From Clostridium sp. (lineage in GTDB: Bacteria > Bacillota > Clostridia > Clostridiales > Clostridiaceae): a stretch of DNA of 64,000 nt. Under the pieces are notes generated by a model that saw only the letters and a program-made list of their open reading frames with translations, ran no database searches and had not been told where the DNA came from. This document shows positions 9,603 to 19,078 of the stretch, in pieces. Where the stretch lies: the NCBI GenBank assembly GCA_031292145.1, contig JARLHR010000204.1:62001-126000 (forward strand), given 5' to 3'. Both the position numbers and the translations under genes were made by a program. Position 1 is the first letter of the stretch. Each line of letters begins with the position of its first letter.

Positions 9603-9603
9603 C

Positions 9604-10503
9604 TTAGAAATACCCCTCTCTCTTTCTTCTTTCCATACTACCTGCTGCTTCACTATCAATAACTCTAGTCGTTCTTTCAGATGATACGGCACTAAGGGTT
9701 TCCTCAATAATCGCATCTAAAGTAACTGCATCTGATTCAAAACCACCTGTTAATGGATAGCACCCAAGTGTTCTGAATCTTATTGTTTTATGTTCAATCT
9801 TCTCACCAGGTAATAGCTTTAATCTATCATCATCCACCATAATAATATTGCCATCACGTTCAATACATGGTCTTTCTTTTGCAAAATATAAAGGCACGAT
9901 ATCAATATTTTCACGCTTTATATATTGCCAAATATCATTTTCAGTCCAATTTGAGATTGGGAAAACTCTCATACTTTCACCTTTATTTATTTTAGTATTA
10001 TAAAGCTTCCACATCTCTGGTCTTTGATTTTTAGGATCCCATGCCTGAGCTTCATTTCTGAAAGAGAAAATTCTTTCCTTTGCACGAGATTTTTCTTCAT
10101 CACGACGTCCGCCACCAAAAGCTGCAGTAAAACCATATTTAGTTAACCCTTGCTTTAAAGCTTGCGTCTTCATAATATCAGTATACGCTGAACCATGCTC
10201 AAGAGGATTAATTCCTTGCTTTATGCCGTCCTCATTTGAATGGACAATCATTTCTATTCCTAATTCTTTTGCTTTTCTATCACGAAACTCTACCATTTCT
10301 TTAAACTTCCATGTTGTATCAATGTGCATGAAAGGGAATGGCGGCTTTTCAGGATAAAATGCTTTCATTGCAAGATGCAGCATAACTGAACTGTCTTTAC
10401 CAATAGAATATAACATTACTGGTTTTTCACATTCTGCGGCTACTTCTCTAATAATATAAATTGCTTCTGCTTCTAATTTATCAAGATGTGATAATTCACT
10501 CAT
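9604..10503 (-). CDS. cysD: sulfate adenylyltransferase small subunit
   Basis: CysD is the PP-loop ATP pyrophosphatase-type subunit that forms adenosine 5'-phosphosulfate. The PP-loop, [14 protein letters not shown], lies near residue 33, and the family motifs [25 protein letters not shown] and LGCYPLTG are intact. Its length, 299 residues, is normal. AGGAGG precedes the ATG by about seven bases. It is directly followed by cysN, so the two subunits are translated in tandem. The 276-base gap from aprB contains a repeat, so a separate promoter is possible but none stands out. Confidence 0.95.
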   Translation of the reverse strand: MSELSHLDKLEAEAIYIIREVAAECEKPVMLYSIGKDSSVMLHLAMKAFYPEKPPFPFMHIDTTWKFKEMVEFRDRKAKELGIEMIVHSNEDGIKQGINPLEHGSAYTDIMKTQALKQGLTKYGFTAAFGGGRRDEEKSRAKERIFSFRNEAQAWDPKNQRPEMWKLYNTKINKGESMRVFPISNWTENDIWQYIKRENIDIVPLYFAKERPCIERDGNIIMVDDDRLKLLPGEKIEHKTIRFRTLGCYPLTGGFESDAVTLDAIIEETLSAVSSERTTRVIDSEAAGSMERRKREGYF

Positions 10504-10579
10504 ATATTAGTCCTCCTACTTATGCTAATTTAAATTCTAATATGCCTTAAAATACAGATTAAAACTGGCTACGCCATGT

Positions 10580-10765
10580 TTTTTTAATTGACAATTGACA
10601 ATTAAGGATGATATTCCTTCAGAATATATTTATTTATTTTTTTCAAACTCCTTCGGAGTTAGTTCCTTAACTCTTACTAATTTAAGTTCTTATTTTCATA
10701 AAAGTTCCGTATTGCAGCATAGCTGCTCTTTTCTAATGTGCATAGCTGCTCTTTTTATATGTGTA
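10580..10765. repeat. intergenic repeat with TTGACAATTGACAATTAAGG end and small hairpins
   Basis: The stretch begins with a tandem TTGACAAT motif, then carries AACTCCTTCGGAGTT and GCAGCATAGCTGC hairpins and a direct repeat of GCATAGCTGCTCTTTT. It does not code convincingly. This composition is typical of miniature palindromic repeats in clostridial intergenic DNA. The remnant ATTGACAATTCGCAATTG near 33997 may be related. Confidence 0.45.
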
Positions 10766-10779
10766 ACTCTTAATTGATT

Positions 10780-11094
10780 TTAATATTGATTTGAATCCTT
10801 ACGATTTATCTTAATTGAATGCTCTGTTCCATTGCTTTCTTCAATTTTCCAATCTGCAATATCCTCTTTCAATTTAACTGTCAGTCTGCTTCCTCTTCCT
10901 CCTATATCTGCTCCCAGATATAATGAAATTGAACCTGTAGGGCATTCTTTTATACAAGAAGAGCATCCCCAACAATCTTTAGGATATTTTATATAAACTT
11001 TTCCATCATCACTTGCTTTTATAAGACTTCCTGGACACACAGACAAACATTTTTTGCATCCTATGCATTTGTCTTTATTAATTGCTATGCTCAT
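10780..11094 (-). CDS. aprB: adenylylsulfate reductase beta subunit (ferredoxin-like)
   Basis: A 104-residue iron-sulfur protein with two [4Fe-4S] motifs: CIGCKKCLSVCPG near the start and CWGCSSCIKECPTG in the middle. Dissimilatory-type APS reductases pair such a subunit with a flavoprotein, and the aprA-like gene lies immediately upstream. Together they reduce APS to sulfite and AMP. I start it at ATG 11094 because AGAGGTG sits eight bases upstream; an ATG at 11112 lacks a site. It overlaps the aprA end by 17 bases, which indicates translational coupling. Confidence 0.85.
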   Translation of the reverse strand: MSIAINKDKCIGCKKCLSVCPGSLIKASDDGKVYIKYPKDCWGCSSCIKECPTGSISLYLGADIGGRGSRLTVKLKEDIADWKIEESNGTEHSIKINRKDSNQY

Positions 11095-12784
11095 ATGTTT
11101 CACCTCTTCCAACTAAATCTCTATACAAAATTGAAAGTTTTCCATCTTCAAGTTTTGAATTAACATATTTAAGCCATTCATCGCTTTTTTCTGGATAATC
11201 AAGATTTTCTGCAAAGCTGTGCCATCTAGTTTCTTTTCTTGCCTTTAAATGGGCAATTACAGATTTACAAATAGTAAGTCTCTCTTTTAATTCATATACA
11301 AACATCAATTCATGCATATCTTCTGCATGAAGACTCTCACTTAACTTCTCAATTTGTTCAATTTTCTCAGCTGCAAGTTCAAGCTGCTTTTCATTAAATT
11401 GATAATTACTTCCTATTCCACCTGCATAAGTATCCATAACTTTTTGCATAGCTTCTTCCAGCTGTTCAACATTGAATATTTGATTTTCGAAGTTCAATAC
11501 TTTTTCTATTTCCTCTTTCCTTTTCCTTATAAGTAAATCTTCTTCAGTTACTGATAAAGTAACCATATTTTTCTCATCACTATTTATTGCTTCAACTGCT
11601 GCCTTTGCTGCAATTTCACCTTCTACTAATGCACCTGTAACATATTTTTGTGGGCATCCACCAGCCACATCACCAGCTGCATAAAGACCTTTTATTGTTG
11701 TCTCTCGTTTAGTATCAACCCAATATCCGCTAGCAGTATGTCCGCCAACTATGTATGGCTCTGTCCCTTCAATCTCTACATTCTGCTCACTTGGATTTTT
11801 ACTTGCTTCTATCCATTTTAAAGTTTGGCTAGGTGCCATGTTTAAATATGCTTTTTTAAGTTCCTCATCTTGAGCCGCACTAATACCTTTTGTTCTCAAA
11901 TAACAAGGACCTCTACCCTCTTGGTTTTCCTTTACTGTACCATAAACCCTTTCAGAGGTAGTTAATCCATATTTTGTTTCATACACTTCACCTTTTGAAT
12001 TTACTTGCTTTGCCCCTACACCTTGTGCAATTGTACCTGTAGGTGCAATTGTATCTTTACATCTTAGAGCAATGAATCTCATTTCAAAAGTAGTCATTTC
12101 AGCTCCTGCTTTTATTCCCATAGCATATCCTGCTCCAGTATTAAAAGGAGGATACCACATTTTGTGTCTTGAGAAACCTGGATTGTTAGGCTTATACAAA
12201 CCTGCAGCTCCACCAGTCGCACATATTACCTTCTTTGCTTTAATTTCATATAGAATTTCTTCTTCTACGTCAATTGCAAATGCTCCAAGTATATGATTTT
12301 CTTTTACAATATAATCAATGACATTAACTTGATTCATAACTGTTACATCTGGAAGCTTCTTCACTGCATCTGCTAAAATAGGCTTAATATTTTCCCCATT
12401 AATTTTTATATTTCTATTTCCTCTGGCTACATATTCACCATTTTCATCTTTTAAAATAACAAGCCCTAATTCTTCTAACTTTTCTGTTACTTTATTTAAG
12501 CCTTGTGACATTGTAAGTAATAAATCTTCTCTTACAATATTATCTGCATCCTTTTTAGCGTAATCCACATAGTCTTCTGGTTTTCTTCCTTTTACTATAT
12601 ACGCATTGATCGCATTTACTCCAGCTGCCAAACAGCCGCTTCTTTTAATATTAGCTTTTTCAAGGATAAGTACGGATTCATTAGAATTTTCTCTTATTGT
12701 TATGGCTGCATAACACCCGGCAGTACCTCCACCAATAATTAATATATCCGTCTCTAATTGTTTTACTTGAACGTTTTTACCCAT
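11078..12784 (-). CDS. aprA: adenylylsulfate reductase alpha subunit (flavoprotein)
   Basis: A 568-residue FAD protein of the fumarate reductase/succinate dehydrogenase/AprA superfamily. The dinucleotide-binding motif is at residues about 14-30 (ILIIGGGTAGCYAA), a second FAD contact is ATGGAAGLY, and GLYAAGDVAGG lies near residue 360. Succinate dehydrogenase is excluded by the neighbours: an AprB-type ferredoxin, ATP sulfurylase and a sulfate transporter. Its role would be APS reduction to sulfite in cysteine synthesis. AAAAGGAG precedes the ATG. A 158-base gap separates it from cysA. Confidence 0.85.
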   Translation of the reverse strand: MGKNVQVKQLETDILIIGGGTAGCYAAITIRENSNESVLILEKANIKRSGCLAAGVNAINAYIVKGRKPEDYVDYAKKDADNIVREDLLLTMSQGLNKVTEKLEELGLVILKDENGEYVARGNRNIKINGENIKPILADAVKKLPDVTVMNQVNVIDYIVKENHILGAFAIDVEEEILYEIKAKKVICATGGAAGLYKPNNPGFSRHKMWYPPFNTGAGYAMGIKAGAEMTTFEMRFIALRCKDTIAPTGTIAQGVGAKQVNSKGEVYETKYGLTTSERVYGTVKENQEGRGPCYLRTKGISAAQDEELKKAYLNMAPSQTLKWIEASKNPSEQNVEIEGTEPYIVGGHTASGYWVDTKRETTIKGLYAAGDVAGGCPQKYVTGALVEGEIAAKAAVEAINSDEKNMVTLSVTEEDLLIRKRKEEIEKVLNFENQIFNVEQLEEAMQKVMDTYAGGIGSNYQFNEKQLELAAEKIEQIEKLSESLHAEDMHELMFVYELKERLTICKSVIAHLKARKETRWHSFAENLDYPEKSDEWLKYVNSKLEDGKLSILYRDLVGRGETYEHSN

Positions 12785-12942
12785 AGTATATCTCCTTTTT
12801 TAAGGTCAATATTTAATAAACAAATGCAGAATTATACATCCTTAATCGCCGCATTTTCGAGCATGTAATTATTATTTTCATGAAATATATACAATGCATT
12901 ATATATAATTATTTTTGGTAATGTTGTTGTTAATAGATATTC

Positions 12943-14004
12943 CTAAATAAACACTGATGCTTCTTGTGATTTAATTTTATTCTCAACAACTTTTGCTTTT
13001 TTATCATTAAATGTATAGACTCTATGAATTAATACTAAAACTTCCTCTCCTATAGTTAATGGTTCTTGCTCTAAATTTCTATACCCAGTTAATAATTGTT
13101 CTCCGATTTGAACATCTACTTCAATATTACTTCCCCTAAAAGCAATAGCTTTTACAATTCCCTTCTCAGCTGCAAGAGGAGTTAATATTTCTTTATCATT
13201 TTTTGCAATTTCTATAAACTCAGGTCTAACTATAGCTTTTGATTCTTTAGAATTTTCTTCAAAACCTTTAAGTTTTGTATAATCATCTATAAGATTTGAT
13301 TCTCCAATAAATTGTGCTACAAATGGTGTTTTAGGATTTTTATAAATTTCAACTGGAGTTCCTTTTTGCTCAATTTGCCCTTTATTAGTTATTATGATTT
13401 CATCAGCCACTTCTACTGCTTCTTCTTGATCATGAGTTACAAATATACTTGTAATCCCAAGCTTTGATATTGTTTCCCTAAGCCAGCTTCTAAGTTCTTT
13501 TCTTACCTTTGCATCTATAGCTGCAAATGGTTCATCTAGCAGCAACAGCTTAGGATTTGGAGCAAGTGCTCTTGCAAAAGCCACACGCTGTCTTTGGCCT
13601 CCAGATAGCTGACCTGGATATCTCTTTTCAAGACCTTTAAGTCCAATAAGTTCTATTAGTTCAGTAACCTTTCTGTGCATATCTTCTTTTTTAGCCTTTT
13701 GTACTACAAGACCAAAAGCGATATTATCATAAACCGTCATATGGCGAAATAAAGCGTAATTTTGAAAAACAAATCCAATTCCCCTTTTTCCAGGTTCAAT
13801 ATCATTAACTTTTACACCGTTAATAATAATGTCACCTTCATCTGGAGTTTCAAGACCTGCAATCATTCTAAGAATTGTAGTTTTACCGCTTCCACTTGGT
13901 CCAAGTAATCCAATTAATTTCCCTTGTTTTATTCCGAAATTGACATTATCAGATGCTTTAAAGTCTCCAAATTTTTTGTTTATATTTTTTAACTCTACAT
14001 ACAT
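12943..14004 (-). CDS. cysA: sulfate/thiosulfate ABC transporter ATP-binding protein
   Basis: This is the ATPase of the sulfate importer. It has Walker A GPSGSGKTT, signature LSGGQRQRVAFARAL, Walker B LLLLDEPFAAID and the switch histidine in FVTHDQEEA, followed by a C-terminal TOBE-like domain. I choose ATG 14004 (353 residues), eight bases after the cysW stop, with AGGAGGG upstream; a longer frame from 14043 overlaps cysW and starts with unrelated residues. It couples to the two permeases upstream. Confidence 0.93.
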   Translation of the reverse strand: MYVELKNINKKFGDFKASDNVNFGIKQGKLIGLLGPSGSGKTTILRMIAGLETPDEGDIIINGVKVNDIEPGKRGIGFVFQNYALFRHMTVYDNIAFGLVVQKAKKEDMHRKVTELIELIGLKGLEKRYPGQLSGGQRQRVAFARALAPNPKLLLLDEPFAAIDAKVRKELRSWLRETISKLGITSIFVTHDQEEAVEVADEIIITNKGQIEQKGTPVEIYKNPKTPFVAQFIGESNLIDDYTKLKGFEENSKESKAIVRPEFIEIAKNDKEILTPLAAEKGIVKAIAFRGSNIEVDVQIGEQLLTGYRNLEQEPLTIGEEVLVLIHRVYTFNDKKAKVVENKIKSQEASVFI

Positions 14005-14011
14005 ACTTCTT

Positions 14012-14842
14012 CTAGCCCTCCTTTTTACTCTTCCATTCCACAATGTTTCTAAGAATTAAAATAATAATTGCAATGATAACTAATATTGAAGCAACTGCAA
14101 AAGCTGCTGCAAATTGATACTCGTTATAAAGAATTTCAACCTGTAATGGAAGTGTATTTGTCTTTCCTCTTATGTGTCCTGATACTACTGACACTGCTCC
14201 AAATTCACCCATGGCACGTGCAGCACAAAGTATTATTCCATATACTAGCCCCCATTTAATATTCGGTAATGTTACTTTTCTAAAAATTTGAAATCCACTT
14301 GCTCCCATCATAGCTGCTGCCTCTTCTTCATCTGTTCCTTGAGCCTGCATTAATGGTATTATCTCTCTTGCTACGAAAGGAAAAGTTACAAATATAGTAG
14401 CTAATATTATTCCGGGAATAGCAAAAACAATTTTTATATTTCCTTGATTAATTAACCCTTCAAGTAATCCTCCACGTCCAAAGGTTAATACAAATACTAG
14501 ACCTGCAATAACTGGTGATATTGCAAAGGGCAAATCAATTAAAGCACCTAATAAATTTTTCCCTTTAAACTTAAACTTTGTAATTGTCCAAGCCGCACAT
14601 ATGCCAAACAAAGTATTTAGAATTGTTGCTGCTATTGTTGCTGTAATAGTAAGATTCATTGCTTTAAAAGTATATCCATCTGAAACTGCTTTAACATATG
14701 CATTAAATCCTTTTGATAATGCCTCTGAAATTATTGATACCAGAGGAATTATTAACATTAAAATTAAAAATATTACGCTTATAGTTATCAATCCATATTT
14801 CACAAATTTATTTTCTCTCTGATGTGTTAATGATTTACTCAA
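14012..14842 (-). CDS. cysW: sulfate ABC transporter permease CysW
   Basis: A membrane protein with about six transmembrane helices and the EAA loop that contacts CysA: EEEAAAMMGASGFQIFRKVT followed by LPNI. Both permeases form the channel for sulfate. The start is uncertain. A TTG at 14842 has GGTGGGGAG a few bases upstream and I prefer it (276 residues); a GTG at 14854 has no ribosome site and nearly touches the cysT stop. Confidence 0.9.
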   Translation of the reverse strand: MSKSLTHQRENKFVKYGLITISVIFLILMLIIPLVSIISEALSKGFNAYVKAVSDGYTFKAMNLTITATIAATILNTLFGICAAWTITKFKFKGKNLLGALIDLPFAISPVIAGLVFVLTFGRGGLLEGLINQGNIKIVFAIPGIILATIFVTFPFVAREIIPLMQAQGTDEEEAAAMMGASGFQIFRKVTLPNIKWGLVYGIILCAARAMGEFGAVSVVSGHIRGKTNTLPLQVEILYNEYQFAAAFAVASILVIIAIIILILRNIVEWKSKKEG

Positions 14843-14855
14843 CTTACTCCCCACC

Positions 14856-15680
14856 TCATATTTTTTTCAATTTATTATTTCTAAGCTGAATTCCATTTAC
14901 TACAAGCAATATTAAAAATGATGCAAGCAGCATTACTACAGCTATTGCTGTTGCACCAGCATAATTATACTGTTCAAGCTTTGACATAATTAAAAGTGGC
15001 GCTATTTCTGTTTTCATAGGTTTATTTCCTGCTATAAAAACAACGCTTCCATATTCGCCTACCCCTCTTGCAAAGGCTAGTCCAAAACCTGTTAACAAAG
15101 GTGCTGATATTTCTGGAAATATGACTTTAAAAAATGTTCTTATTCTACTAGCTCCAAGCATTATTGCAGCTTCTTCATATTGACTATCCAAGTCTTCTAA
15201 CACTGGCTGAATTGTTCTCACAACAAAAGGAATTCCTATAAAAGTTAATGCTACGACAATACCAAAAATTGAAAATGATGATTGAATTCCAAAAGAATAC
15301 AGTATTTTTCCTATCCATCCATTTTCCGAATATAAAGTGGTTAGGGATATACCAGCTACAGCTGTAGGTAGTGCAAATGGTAAATCAATTATTCCATCTA
15401 TAAATCTTTTAAAAGGAAAATCATATCTTACTAAAACCCAAGCCAAAATCACTCCAAATACGCTGTTTATTATTGCTGCTATGAATGCTGATCCAAAGCT
15501 GACCAAGTACCCATGCATTACTCTAGGATCTAATATTGTACTTAAAAACTTATCTATTCCCATCCCTGCTGACTTTATAGCTAAAGTAGATAAAGGAATC
15601 AAAACTATAAGGCTTAAATAAACAAGAGAAACTCCCATTGTAAATCTAAATCCCGGAATAACTCTTTTAGATTTGCTCAT
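14856..15680 (-). CDS. cysT: sulfate ABC transporter permease CysT
   Basis: A 274-residue inner-membrane permease with the EAA loop YEEAAIMLGASRIRTFFKVI and several hydrophobic helices. It is the partner of CysW. AGTGGAGG lies six bases before the ATG. It sits 26 bases after the binding-protein gene and immediately before cysW, as in canonical cysPTWA clusters. Confidence 0.93.
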   Translation of the reverse strand: MSKSKRVIPGFRFTMGVSLVYLSLIVLIPLSTLAIKSAGMGIDKFLSTILDPRVMHGYLVSFGSAFIAAIINSVFGVILAWVLVRYDFPFKRFIDGIIDLPFALPTAVAGISLTTLYSENGWIGKILYSFGIQSSFSIFGIVVALTFIGIPFVVRTIQPVLEDLDSQYEEAAIMLGASRIRTFFKVIFPEISAPLLTGFGLAFARGVGEYGSVVFIAGNKPMKTEIAPLLIMSKLEQYNYAGATAIAVVMLLASFLILLVVNGIQLRNNKLKKI

Positions 15681-15706
15681 ATATATCCTCCACTCTTATA
15701 TCTTTC

Positions 15707-16753
15707 TTAATTTTTTGGTTTGTAAATTTGATCAAATGTTCCTCCATCTGAAAAATGAGTTTCTTGAGCTTTAGCCCATCCCCCAAATTCACCATCTATT
15801 GTAACTAATTTAACATCTGGGAATGTAGATTTATATTTTTCTGCTACTTCTTTATCTCTCGGTCTATAATAATTTTGTGCAGCTATTTCCTGACCTTCTT
15901 TACTATATAAATATTCTAAATAAGCCTGTGCCACATCCCTAGTTCCTTTTTTATCAACAACTTTATCTACTACAGCAACTGATGGCTCTGCTAATATACT
16001 TATTGAAGGTACAACAATCTCATATTTATCCTTTCCTAGTTCATTCAGAGATAAAAGCGCTTCATTTTCCCAGGCAATTAGCACATCACCTAGTCCTCTT
16101 TCAGTAAAACTAGTTGTAGCTCCTCTTGCACCTGAATCTAATACAGCCACATTTCCAAATAATTTTGACATAAAATCTTTTATTTCTGATTCATTTCCAT
16201 TATATTTTTGTGATGCATAAGCCCATGCCGCCAAATAGTTCCACCTTGCTCCTCCAGACGTTTTAGGATTTGGTGTTATTACTGAAACACCATCTTTAGT
16301 TAAATCATCCCAGTCTTTTATATTTTTAGGATTTCCTTTTCTAACAAGAAAAACAATGGTTGAAGTATAAGGTGCACTATTATTTTCAAATTTACTTTGC
16401 CAATCACTATTAACAAGACCTTCCTTACTTAATGCATCAATATCACTACCTAATGCAAGAGTTGCAACATCTGCTTCTAATCCTCCAATAATAGCTTGTG
16501 CTTGTGCGCCAGATCCACCGTGAGATTGATCTATAGTCACATCTTGTCCAGTTTTTTCTTTCCAATACTTTATGAAACTTTCATTATACTTTGTATAAAA
16601 TTCTCTAGTTGGATCATAAGATACATTTAAAAGTTCTACTGGTTTATTATTTGCTGCATTTTCACTACTGGCTTCTTGCTTTCCACAGCCTGCAAAAGCC
16701 CCCATGATTAATGCAGCTGAAAGCACTACGCTTAAAATTCTAGTCTTTTTCAT
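15707..16753 (-). CDS. sbp: sulfate-binding lipoprotein of the ABC transporter
   Basis: A 348-residue extracellular substrate-binding protein. It has a lipoprotein signal peptide with lipobox AFAGC (cysteine about residue 23), so it should be anchored to the outer face of the membrane. The family motifs [38 protein letters not shown] and [12 protein letters not shown] are those of sulfate/thiosulfate-binding proteins. It is the first gene of the leftward sulfate cluster, with a promoter about 175 bases upstream. Confidence 0.93.
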   Translation of the reverse strand: MKKTRILSVVLSAALIMGAFAGCGKQEASSENAANNKPVELLNVSYDPTREFYTKYNESFIKYWKEKTGQDVTIDQSHGGSGAQAQAIIGGLEADVATLALGSDIDALSKEGLVNSDWQSKFENNSAPYTSTIVFLVRKGNPKNIKDWDDLTKDGVSVITPNPKTSGGARWNYLAAWAYASQKYNGNESEIKDFMSKLFGNVAVLDSGARGATTSFTERGLGDVLIAWENEALLSLNELGKDKYEIVVPSISILAEPSVAVVDKVVDKKGTRDVAQAYLEYLYSKEGQEIAAQNYYRPRDKEVAEKYKSTFPDVKLVTIDGEFGGWAKAQETHFSDGGTFDQIYKPKN

Positions 16754-16929
16754 AATATATCGCCCCTTTTCTTTTATTAAATGTCTTATCTTATATGTTT
16801 AGTAGGTTTTAATTGTAAAACATCTTTAATCGGAAATACTTTTTGGTTTCCAATATAATTATGATATTAAGTACTCATTTAAATACAATTTATTAATTCC
16901 CACTATTTTTATAGACTTTATATGAAATT

Positions 16930-16958
16930 ACTATACGGTATATCTATGCATTTGTCAA
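16930..16958 (-). promoter_or_regulatory. SigA-type promoter of the sulfate operon with overlapping palindrome
   Basis: On the minus strand TTGACA (16953-16958), a 17-base spacer and TATAGT (16930-16935) make a near-consensus promoter. TATAC-N-GTATA (16932-16942) is a perfect 5-1-5 palindrome over the -10 element and may be an operator. The leader of about 170 bases to the sbp start shows no known riboswitch. The rest of 16959-17120 shows nothing. Confidence 0.75.
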
Positions 16959-17120
16959 TAAAATTGTTCAAAATATATTCCAATATGCTTTGCCCTATTT
17001 TTATTTTGTTGCTATTTACTTCTTATTAAATCAATTTTAGGTTAAAAATAAACACTTATTTCAAAATGCTACTTTCCTATTCCCCGTACGTTTTCCGAGC
17101 TTTTTAACAATTATTTATAT

Positions 17121-17166
17121 CCTTAAAAATAGCCCTTGCCAGTATTTTAAAATACAAGCAAGAGCC
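17121..17166 (-). terminator. terminator of the oxidoreductase gene
   Basis: On the minus strand GGCTCTTGC pairs with GCAAGGGCT, with an internal TATTTTAAAATA stem, followed by ATTTTT. Confidence 0.75.
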
Positions 17167-17179
17167 ATTATTACTAAAT

Positions 17180-17214
17180 ACGGAAACTAGACTTATGAGC
17201 TAACTTACCGAAAT
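17180..17214 (-). repeat. isolated 3' tail of the structured repeat element
   Basis: Read on the minus strand this is ATTTCGGTAAGTTAGC...AAGTCTAGTTTCCGT. It matches the tail that follows the outer stem in copies 1 and 2 of the repeat family. The rest of the element is absent. It lies between the oxidoreductase stop and its terminator. Confidence 0.6.
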
Positions 17215-17221
17215 TGGAAAT

Positions 17222-18280
17222 CTATATTTCATTATTTCTCTCAAATATAACTTTTCCTGCACAAACCTTTGATTGACCAAACCACATACATTTTGCACAG
17301 CTTAAGCATTTACCAGTATCTTTGCCTTCTTTAGCATCATTGGCCCAATTAGGATTTATAAGAGCTCCTTTACCGATGTCAACCATGTCTACATCTCTTT
17401 CCCTTAATATTTCTTCTGCAGTTTCCGCTGAATAAATTCCGTTAACTGCAAATACTGGAACTGAAACTTCTTCCTTAATTTTTTCAGCCGCATAAACAGC
17501 ATTAGAGTATTTATATCCTTCAGGTACATTCATTTTTTGTTCGCTGCCAAAGCCATAAGAAATGTCAAGAAAGTCTATTCCATTCCTTTCTAATACTATA
17601 GCATAATGTAATCCATCTTCTATTGTTGGTTCAAAGCCTCCAAGACGTATTCCGACAACAAATTCTTTTGGTGTTACTTTTCTAATTCCTTCTAGTATTT
17701 CTATTACAAACTTTTCAGGATTAGTGCCATATTCATCAGTTCTAGTATTTACTCTTTTGTTAAAAAACTGACATATCAAATATCCATGGCATCCATGAAG
17801 TTCAACACCATCATATCCTGCTTCATAAGCTCTTCTTGCAGCTTCAATAAAATCATTTTGTATAGATTTTATATCCTCTATAGTCATTTCACGTCCAACA
17901 ACAGTTCTAGCAGGATTTTTATATTCATAGGCACTTGGACATAGTGGATTTTCTGATATTCCAACAACTCCTGCATGATGAATTTGGACAAATATTGGAC
18001 AGTTTTCTTCATGAACTGCATCAACTATGCTCTTTAGTCCTTCAATTTGGTCATCTGCCCATATTCCAAGCTGCTTTTCTGATAATTTTCCGTCAATATT
18101 TATACATGTAGCTTCTTGAATTATTAGTCCCGCACCACCTTGAGCTAACTTTTTATAACGTTCAATATTTTCAGTTGTTACAGATCCATCATTGCTAAAT
18201 CCAACAACCATTGGAGGTATACAAATACGATTCTTCATTTTTACATCTTTAATATTAAATTCACTAAATAACTTTTTCAT
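17222..18280 (-). CDS. NADH:flavin oxidoreductase, old yellow enzyme family
   Basis: A 352-residue TIM-barrel flavoprotein with family motifs QIHHAGVVG, GYDGVELHGCHGYLICQFF and NTRTDEYG. Such enzymes bind FMN and reduce activated alkenes or similar electrophiles; the physiological substrate cannot be read. The C-terminus has a cysteine cluster, CLSCAKC...CAG, like iron-sulfur-containing members (2,4-dienoyl-CoA reductase-like), but the additional NAD-binding half of those enzymes is missing. It lies downstream of an ArsR regulator in the same orientation. Confidence 0.88.
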   Translation of the reverse strand: MKKLFSEFNIKDVKMKNRICIPPMVVGFSNDGSVTTENIERYKKLAQGGAGLIIQEATCINIDGKLSEKQLGIWADDQIEGLKSIVDAVHEENCPIFVQIHHAGVVGISENPLCPSAYEYKNPARTVVGREMTIEDIKSIQNDFIEAARRAYEAGYDGVELHGCHGYLICQFFNKRVNTRTDEYGTNPEKFVIEILEGIRKVTPKEFVVGIRLGGFEPTIEDGLHYAIVLERNGIDFLDISYGFGSEQKMNVPEGYKYSNAVYAAEKIKEEVSVPVFAVNGIYSAETAEEILRERDVDMVDIGKGALINPNWANDAKEGKDTGKCLSCAKCMWFGQSKVCAGKVIFERNNEI

Positions 18281-18430
18281 AATTCAACACTCCTAATTCT
18301 CTAATTTATTTACTTTATTAATTTTAAGTTTTCTTATTTTTATTGTATTAAAAAGTTTATTAAATATAATACTGCTTTTTTTCCTATTAATTAGCTAATA
18401 TACCAAATTATAAGCTTAAAATCTATAATT

Positions 18431-18472
18431 AACGATTTAATTAATCTGTATCTGTAGATTAATTAAATCGTT
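18431..18472. promoter_or_regulatory. perfect 17-base inverted repeat upstream of the oxidoreductase
   Basis: AACGATTTAATTAATCT (18431-18447) and its exact complement (18456-18472) flank an eight-base loop. The plus strand continues TTTTT. It could be a regulator site for the oxidoreductase gene or a terminator; the long symmetric AT-rich arms fit an operator as well. Confidence 0.5.
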
Positions 18473-18517
18473 TTTAACAGATTAACACACTTATCTTATT
18501 ATTACAATATAAAAATG

Positions 18518-18575
18518 AAAAGATAGTAATAAATAAATTAAAATAATTAACTTAATTTGTTTATTACTATCTTTT
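18518..18575 (-). terminator. terminator after the ArsR gene
   Basis: A long AT-rich inverted repeat with AAAGATAGTAATAAA arms lies just beyond the stop and is flanked by T-runs on both strands. Confidence 0.7.
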
Positions 18576-18581
18576 TCACTT

Positions 18582-18893
18582 CTATAATTCAATTTTCATC
18601 CATTCTGTTATTTCCTTGATTGTTTTCTCGTTTCTTCTGAAATAAGTATATTGACCAATATTTCTTGATTCTACGAGCTCTGCCTCTTCTAATATTGATA
18701 AAAATCCTGATATAGTTGACTGACTTAATCCAGTTACTTTTCTTATAGCACCTACACATACACCTTCTTGAAAATCATCCATTACTGATAAATGGATCTG
18801 TGGAGCAAAATTATTTTGTGGATCTTTTAACCATAATAATATATTTAATCTAGTTTCATTTCCTAGCGCTTTAAAAATCTTTACTTTATCCAT
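18582..18893 (-). CDS. ArsR-family winged-helix regulator
   Basis: A protein of about 103 residues. It has FKALGNETRLNILLWLKD at the N-terminus, typical of ArsR repressors, and a recognition helix GLSQSTISGFLSILEEAELV. There is no clear metal-binding cysteine set; a single cysteine is present in EGVCVGA. I start it at ATG 18893 (AAGGA eight bases upstream) rather than 18917. It probably controls itself and perhaps the oxidoreductase downstream, although a terminator lies between. Confidence 0.8.
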   Translation of the reverse strand: MDKVKIFKALGNETRLNILLWLKDPQNNFAPQIHLSVMDDFQEGVCVGAIRKVTGLSQSTISGFLSILEEAELVESRNIGQYTYFRRNEKTIKEITEWMKIEL

Positions 18894-18936
18894 TCTCTTT
18901 TCCTTTCGTACTAACATCCATTTTTATAACTTTTAT

Positions 18937-18964
18937 ATTATCATATATTTTTTATTATATGCAA
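18937..18964 (-). promoter_or_regulatory. promoter of the ArsR gene
   Basis: On the minus strand TTGCAT (18959-18964) and GATAAT (18937-18942) are 16 bases apart, ending about 45 bases before the start codon. Confidence 0.5.
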
Positions 18965-19043
18965 TCTTATATTAAAGCCTTCAGAGTTTAGTCTATCTAT
19001 TTTAATGTGAGATGCACATACTCCTATGTCATATGAGTCTAAA

Positions 19044-19078
19044 ATAGCATTAACCAAGGAACATCAATGGTTAATGCT
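19044..19078. other. 12-base inverted repeat, possible terminator
   Basis: TAGCATTAACCA and TGGTTAATGCTA flank an 11-base loop; the minus strand continues TTTTA. It lies between the ArsR gene and the PHP gene, which diverge, so its role is unclear. Confidence 0.4.

Noticed and set aside
9603-9716. The longer cysN frame starting at 9716.
   Set aside because: It would overlap cysD out of frame by over 100 bases; the ATG at 9602 fits the family start and the gene junction.
10595-10777. A 60-codon plus-strand frame between cysD and aprB.
   Set aside because: It follows the hairpin-rich repeat, has low-complexity composition and no ribosome site.
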